Notes under the pieces: generated by a model
Seen by the model: the letters and a program-made list of their open reading frames with translations, nothing else
Databases searched by the model: none
What the model was told of the DNA's origin: nothing
Made by a program: the position numbers and the translations under genes
In this document: positions 60,158 through 64,000 of the stretch, in pieces
How positions within the stretch are numbered: position 1 is the first letter of the stretch
Layout of the letters: the number at the start of each line of letters is the position of its first letter
Origin: CAVWSM01 sp963799425
GTDB taxonomy: Bacteria > Actinomycetota > Actinomycetes > Jiangellales > Jiangellaceae
DNA length: 64,000 nt
NCBI GenBank assembly: GCA_963799425.1
Contig: CAWCXA010000001.1
Coordinates: 62,001 to 126,000, forward strand
Direction of reading: 5' to 3'

Positions 60158-60187
60158 TTGACAGCGGCAACGGGCGATCTCCAGACT
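60158..60187 (+). promoter_or_regulatory. Promoter of the cellobiose (ceb/bgl) remnant locus
   Basis: TTGACA (60158-60163) and CAGACT (60182-60187) separated by 18 bases form a good sigma-70-type promoter. The CebR-type operator begins two bases after the -10, so repression by occlusion is expected. Confidence 0.6.
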
Positions 60188-60189
60188 TG

Positions 60190-60203
60190 TGGGAGCGCTC
60201 TCA
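60190..60203. promoter_or_regulatory. CebR-type operator
   Basis: TGGGAGCGCTCTCA differs at one position from the CebR operator TGGGAGCGCTCCCA that controls cellobiose-uptake (cebEFG-bglC) genes in Streptomyces. The LacI-type gene 1.6 kb downstream is the likely CebR homologue. Confidence 0.7.
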
Positions 60204-60278
60204 CCAGGACGCTCCACAGTCAGATCACAACGCGCTTATGGCAGCGCGGCCGGCAGCGGCGATCCTCGGTGATCGACC

Positions 60279-60417
60279 AGCTGCAGGCTGGATACTGGAA
60301 GGACTACTCGCTGGTCATGGCCGGCGCCACGCTGGGGACCACCCCCCTGTTGATCCTTTCTTCTTCTTCGGTCGGCAGCTCGTGGCGGGGGTCATGGCAG
60401 GGGCTGTGAAGGGATGA
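60279..60417 (+). pseudogene. Remnant of carbohydrate ABC permease (CebG-like)
   Basis: From about 60279 one frame encodes LQAGYWKDYSLVMAGATLGT, the last cytoplasmic/TM portion of MalG/CebG-type permeases. After a pyrimidine run at 60357-60370 the next frame continues FFFFGRQLVAGVMAGAVKG and stops at 60417, overlapping the beta-glucosidase ATG. One base is missing in the run and the whole 5' part of the gene is gone. An ORF from ATG 60238 in the second frame (59 codons) ends at the same stop and may couple translation to the glucosidase. Confidence 0.75.
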
Positions 60418-61823
60418 GTGTGCGCACGTTTCCCGAGGGCTTCCTCTTCGGAGCGGCTACCGCCGCCTACCAGATCGAGGGCGCCACGCACGCAGATGGT
60501 CGTACGGACTCGATCTGGGACGCGTTCTCTCGCGTGCCGGGGGCAATCGTCGGTGGTGACACCGGCGACGTCGCTGACGACCACTACCGGCGCATGCCGG
60601 ACGACGTCGCGCTGATGTCCGAGCTCGGACTGCACGCCTACCGGTTCTCGGTGGCGTGGCCCCGCGTCCGTCCCGATGGCGGCGCCGTCAACCGCGCCGG
60701 CCTCGACTTCTACTCCCGCCTCGTCGACCAGCTCCTTGACCGGGGCATCACCCCGTGGGTGACGCTCTACCACTGGGATTTGCCGCAGGTCCTCGAGGAG
60801 AGGGGTGGCTGGACCTCGAGGGACACCGCGTTCCGGTTCGCCGAGTACGCCGAAAGCGTCTTCGACGTGCTCGGCGACCGGGTCGAGCAGTGGACCACGC
60901 TCAACGAGCCGTGGTGCTCCGCATTGCTGGGCTACGCCTCGGGCGAGCACGCACCCGGACGCCAAGAGCCCAAGGCGGCGGTGGCTGCGATCCATCACCT
61001 GCTGCTCGCCCACGGTCTTGGCACCCAGGCCATCAGAGCGCGGAGCCCGCATCCCAAGCTCGGCATCACACTCAACATGTCGCCGGTCACGCCCGCCGAT
61101 CCCGACGACCCCGCCGATCTCGAGGCGGTGCGGCGCATCGACGGTCTGTTCACCCGAGTCTTCCTCGAGCCGGTGCTGCTCGGTGCCTACCCGGATGATG
61201 TGGTGGCCGATCTGGCTGACCTCGGCTTCGACGAGCACATCAACCCGGGCGATCTCGAGATCATCGGGGCCCCGATCGACATGCTCGGCGTCAACTACTA
61301 CAGCCGTGCGCACGTCTCCGGTCACGGCGGCGGCGCGTCCGACAAGCCGCTGCCGGGCGTCGCGCGCGAGCTCGCCAGCGCCTGGGTCGGCTCCGAGTAC
61401 GTCGGCTTCGTCTCCCAGGGGCGGCCGCGGACGGCGATGGGCTGGGAGGTCGATGCCTCCGGGCTGCGCGACCTGCTCGTACGGCTCCGCGACGACTACC
61501 CCACGCTGCCACCGATCTACATCACCGAGAACGGCGCGGCCTATGACGACAAGGTCAGCCCTGACGGCAGCGTGCAGGACCCCGAGCGACTCGACTACGT
61601 CCGCCAGCACCTTGTCGCCGTGCACGATGCGATCGAGGCCGGGGTCGACGTGCAGGGCTACATGGTGTGGTCGCTGCTCGACAACTTCGAGTGGGCGTGG
61701 GGCTATGCCAAGCGGTTCGGGATCGTGCGCGTCGACTACGACACCCTGGTGCGTACGCCGAAGGCGAGCGCTCAGTTCTTCGCGCAGGTGGCGCGGTCGG
61801 GTGTCGTGGACGAGGCCGGCTGA
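60414..61823 (+). CDS. GH1 family beta-glucosidase
   Basis: Hydrolyses beta-glucosides such as cellobiose to glucose in the cytosol. 469 residues. The N-terminal GH1 signature is FPEGFLFGAATAAYQIEGA; the acid/base glutamate is in TTLNEPWCSALLGYASGEHA and the nucleophile glutamate in IYITENGAAYDD. The C-terminus WSLLDNFEWAWGYAKRFGIV is typical. No signal peptide. It follows the cebG remnant by ATGA overlap, as bglC follows cebG in Streptomyces, and precedes the LacI gene by 17 bases. Confidence 0.95.
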   Translation: MSVRTFPEGFLFGAATAAYQIEGATHADGRTDSIWDAFSRVPGAIVGGDTGDVADDHYRRMPDDVALMSELGLHAYRFSVAWPRVRPDGGAVNRAGLDFYSRLVDQLLDRGITPWVTLYHWDLPQVLEERGGWTSRDTAFRFAEYAESVFDVLGDRVEQWTTLNEPWCSALLGYASGEHAPGRQEPKAAVAAIHHLLLAHGLGTQAIRARSPHPKLGITLNMSPVTPADPDDPADLEAVRRIDGLFTRVFLEPVLLGAYPDDVVADLADLGFDEHINPGDLEIIGAPIDMLGVNYYSRAHVSGHGGGASDKPLPGVARELASAWVGSEYVGFVSQGRPRTAMGWEVDASGLRDLLVRLRDDYPTLPPIYITENGAAYDDKVSPDGSVQDPERLDYVRQHLVAVHDAIEAGVDVQGYMVWSLLDNFEWAWGYAKRFGIVRVDYDTLVRTPKASAQFFAQVARSGVVDEAG

Positions 61824-61840
61824 GGACCTACGGTTACCCC

Positions 61841-62878
61841 ATGACGGACGCCTCGTCGCGCCCCCCTGGGGCGATGCCCACGCTCGAAGAGGTCGCCCGC
61901 GTCGCGCGAGTGTCGCGGGCCACCGTCTCGCGCGTGGTCAACGGCTCGCCGCGGGTGTCGCCGGAGGCGCATGACGCGGTGACGCGTGCGGTGGCCGAGC
62001 TCGGCTACATCCCCAACCGCGCGGCCAGGAGCCTCGTCACCAGGCGCACGGGGTCGATCGCGGTGGTCGTTCCCGAGGCCGGGAGCCGCATCTTCGCGCA
62101 ACCGTTCTTCGCCAGCGTGCTCAAGGGCGTGTCCAGCAGGCTCGTCGACTCTGACCTGCAGCTGGTTCTGCTGCTGGCCCCCGACGAAGGTGACAACGAC
62201 CGGCTCGTCCGATACCTCAAGGGTGGGCACGTCGACGGGGCGCTCGTCGTCAGCCACCACGAGTCCGACAACCTCGTCGATGAGCTGCTCACGTCTCCGT
62301 TGCCGGTCGTGTTCGGCGGGCGGCCGTTGTTGCACACACCTGGCGTCTCGGCCAGCTATGTCGACGTGGACAACGTCGGTGGAGCCCGTGCCGCGACCCA
62401 GCACCTGATTAGATCTGGACACCGGCGGGTCGGCACCGTGACGGGTCCGCGCGACATGCCAGCGGGCGTCGACCGCCATGCGGGGTGGCGCGAGGCGCTC
62501 GAGGAGGCCGGACTGCCCGCCGATGCGGCTACCGAGGGCGACTTCACGGCGGACGGTGGTGCTCTGGCGATGCGTGACCTGCTCACTCGGCATCCCGACA
62601 CTGACGCCGTCTTCGTCGCCTCCGACCTGATGGCTGCCGCGGCCTTGCAGGTGCTGCAGTCGCACGGACGCCGGGTGCCGGAAGACGTCGCTGTCGTCGG
62701 CTTCGACGACAGCGAGCTGGGCCGCACGACCAGCCCGCCGCTCACGACCATCCGTCAGCCCACCGAAGAGCTCGGCCGCGGCATGGTGGACCTGCTGATC
62801 GCGCAGCTCGCCGGCGACCCGCTGCCCGACGAGCCGCTGATGCTCGAGACCCAGCTGATCATCCGCCAGTCGGGCTGA
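61841..62878 (+). CDS. LacI family regulator (CebR-like)
   Basis: 345 residues from ATG 61841. HTH TLEEVARVARVSRATVSRVV, hinge ending SLVTRRTGSIAVVVPEAGSR, sensor domain with DNLVDELLTSPLPVVFGGRP and VFVASDLMAAAALQVLQSHG, ending in VGFDDSELGRTTSPPLTTIR. The adjacent GH1 enzyme and the CebR-type operator at 60190 suggest it is a cellobiose-responsive repressor. GTG of rsmI follows after two bases, so the genes may be cotranscribed. Confidence 0.92.
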   Translation: MTDASSRPPGAMPTLEEVARVARVSRATVSRVVNGSPRVSPEAHDAVTRAVAELGYIPNRAARSLVTRRTGSIAVVVPEAGSRIFAQPFFASVLKGVSSRLVDSDLQLVLLLAPDEGDNDRLVRYLKGGHVDGALVVSHHESDNLVDELLTSPLPVVFGGRPLLHTPGVSASYVDVDNVGGARAATQHLIRSGHRRVGTVTGPRDMPAGVDRHAGWREALEEAGLPADAATEGDFTADGGALAMRDLLTRHPDTDAVFVASDLMAAAALQVLQSHGRRVPEDVAVVGFDDSELGRTTSPPLTTIRQPTEELGRGMVDLLIAQLAGDPLPDEPLMLETQLIIRQSG

Positions 62879-62880
62879 CC

Positions 62881-63729
62881 GTGGCCGGTCTGCTGATCCT
62901 CGCCGGGACGCCGATCGGCGCGATCGGCGATGCGCCGCCGCGGTTGCGCGACGAGCTGGCCGCTGCTGACGTCATCGCTGCCGAGGACACTCGGCGGCTG
63001 CGCCGCCTGACAACCGAGCTGGGTGTGGTCCCGAGCGCGCGCGTCGTCTCGTACTTCGATGGCAATGAGACTGCTCGCACCCCTGAGCTGGTCGACGCGC
63101 TCACCAAGGGGGCCCGGGTGCTGCTGGTCACCGACGCCGGCATGCCGTCGGTCTCCGACCCGGGTTACCGGCTGGTGGCCGCGGCCGTCGAGGCAGGCAT
63201 CCGGGTCACTGCGGTGCCCGGACCGTCGGCGGTCCTGACCGCGCTCGCCGTCAGTGGCCTACCGGTCGACCGGTTCTGCTTCGAGGGGTTCCTGCCGCGC
63301 AAGGCGGGGGAGCGGGCGCAGCGGCTGGGCGACCTACGTGCCGAGGTGCGCACGATGGTGTTCTTCGAGGCACCGCACCGGCTCGCGGCGAGCCTCGGCG
63401 CAATGCGTGACGCCTTTGGCGGTGACCGGGCCGCGGCGGTGTGCCGGGAGCTCACCAAGACCTATGAAGAGGTGCGGCGGGGGCCGCTCGACGAGCTTTT
63501 CGCCTGGGCGGAGGGCGACGTACGCGGCGAGATCACGGTGGTGGTTGCCGGTGTCTCGCCCCACTCACTGCCGCCCGCCGACGCCGATCCCGCCGAGCTC
63601 GTCGCCGAGCGGGAGGCGGCCGGGTTGTCACGCAAGGACGCGATCGCGGAGGTGGCCCGCGACCTGCGCCGGCCCAAGCGTGAGGTCTATGCAGCAGTGG
63701 TGGCGGCCCGGGCAGAGAAACTGGAATGA
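62881..63729 (+). CDS. rsmI: 16S rRNA (cytidine-1402-2'-O)-methyltransferase
   Basis: 282 residues, GTG start. SAM-dependent tetrapyrrole-methylase-fold enzyme: LLILAGTPIGAIGDAPPRLR, DVIAAEDTRRLRRLTTELGV, VTDAGMPSVSDPGYRLVAAA, VPGPSAVLTALAVSGLPVDR and FEGFLPRKAGERAQRL. Methylates the 2'-OH of C1402 in the ribosomal decoding centre. The neighbours pmt (divergent, now displaced) and metG are its usual actinobacterial context. Confidence 0.95.
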   Translation: MAGLLILAGTPIGAIGDAPPRLRDELAAADVIAAEDTRRLRRLTTELGVVPSARVVSYFDGNETARTPELVDALTKGARVLLVTDAGMPSVSDPGYRLVAAAVEAGIRVTAVPGPSAVLTALAVSGLPVDRFCFEGFLPRKAGERAQRLGDLRAEVRTMVFFEAPHRLAASLGAMRDAFGGDRAAAVCRELTKTYEEVRRGPLDELFAWAEGDVRGEITVVVAGVSPHSLPPADADPAELVAEREAAGLSRKDAIAEVARDLRRPKREVYAAVVAARAEKLE

Positions 63730-63762
63730 GGTTATTGTCCAGTCCTCCGTACGATTGAGACC

Positions 63763-64000
63763 ATGGCTTCCCATCCCGGCGACGCGTCGCCTGGCAAGGC
63801 GTTCTACGTCACGACGCCCATCTACTACGTCAACGACGCGCCGCACATCGGTCACGCCTACACCACGGTGGCCGCCGACGTCCTCGCTCGGTGGCACCGG
63901 CAGCGCGGCGAGGCGACCTGGTTCCTCACCGGCACCGACGAGCACGGCCAGAAGGTCATGCGCACTGCCGAGGCCCATGGGATGGATCCGCAGGAGTGGT
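63763..64000 (+). CDS. metG: Methionyl-tRNA synthetase, 5' part
   Basis: From ATG 63763 to the window end, 79 codons: FYVTTPIYYVNDAPHIGHAY contains the class I HIGH motif (HIGH at about residues 32-35) and is followed by TTVAADVLARWHRQRGE and FLTGTDEHGQKVMRTAE. The KMSKS loop and anticodon-binding domain lie beyond the window. It starts 33 bases after rsmI. Confidence 0.96.
   Translation, partial: MASHPGDASPGKAFYVTTPIYYVNDAPHIGHAYTTVAADVLARWHRQRGEATWFLTGTDEHGQKVMRTAEAHGMDPQEW

Noticed and set aside
60238..60417. A 59-codon small gene upstream of the glucosidase
   Set aside because: Its C-terminal 19 residues are the CebG end read after a frameshift and the rest is out of frame with the permease, so it is treated as part of the remnant; a coupling role is possible but unproven.

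Overview
The window is chromosomal DNA from a high-GC Actinomycetota. The evidence is the very high G+C, frequent GTG starts (one likely TTG), chains of 4-bp ATGA/GTGA gene overlaps, a rex-hemA-hemC-hemD operon of the Streptomyces type, a DUF222/13E12-family gene with a mycobacterial-type LexA box, and blocks whose gene order matches other actinobacteria such as Mycobacterium (serB1-like, glutaredoxin, hemACDB ... hemL, phosphatase, tlpA, ccdA, resB, ccsB; and galU, moeA, rimJ, glpR ... pmt, rsmI, metG). I cannot name the genus.

Layout. 0.1-8.9 kb: HAD phosphatase, a GAF-like membrane protein, glutaredoxin, Rex and tetrapyrrole synthesis (hemA, hemC, fused methyltransferase/hemD, hemB), with a Rex-box candidate upstream of rex. 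8.9-20.8 kb: accessory genes, including an epoxide-hydrolase-like enzyme, two closely related WYL regulators, a xylose-type sugar ABC transporter followed by a slipin, LysR and Lrp regulators, a LysE exporter and small membrane proteins. 20.9-34.8 kb: the most distinctive region. It holds a nine-gene operon (branched-chain-type ABC transporter, Gfo/Idh oxidoreductase, DUF993 aldolase-like protein, TIM-barrel isomerase, secreted ThuA protein), an exported PQQ-type sugar dehydrogenase with a LamG-like tail, and a Tat-exported TIM-barrel isomerase. A divergent LacI regulator and two identically built double operators tie them together. 34.9-39.1 kb: an FAD oxidase, a flavin-type small protein and a large polytopic membrane hydrolase.

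39.3-45.2 kb: hemL, a frameshifted histidine phosphatase and a complete System II cytochrome c maturation set (tlpA, ccdA, resB, ccsB), so haem synthesis and haem use sit together. 45.2-49.7 kb: Lrp plus threonine dehydratase, a flavin-type protein, and a DUF222/HNH gene with a LexA box on its start codon. 50.0-57.7 kb: a Cds1-like PLP enzyme, then galU-moeA-moaC-mogA-rimJ-sepX/glpR, which combines molybdenum cofactor genes with the gephyrin-like/FtsZ divisome pair; tRNA-Ala(CGC) and a terminator follow. 57.7-64 kb: a CHRD protein, protein mannosyltransferase, a decayed cellobiose-utilisation locus (promoter, CebR-type operator, cebG remnant, beta-glucosidase, CebR-like LacI) lying between pmt and rsmI, then rsmI and the 5' end of metG.

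Three places show frame disruption (40.8, 49.5 and 60.36 kb). All lie in GC or pyrimidine runs, so sequencing error must be excluded before any is called a pseudogene. All functions come from reading motifs and context; no database search was run.
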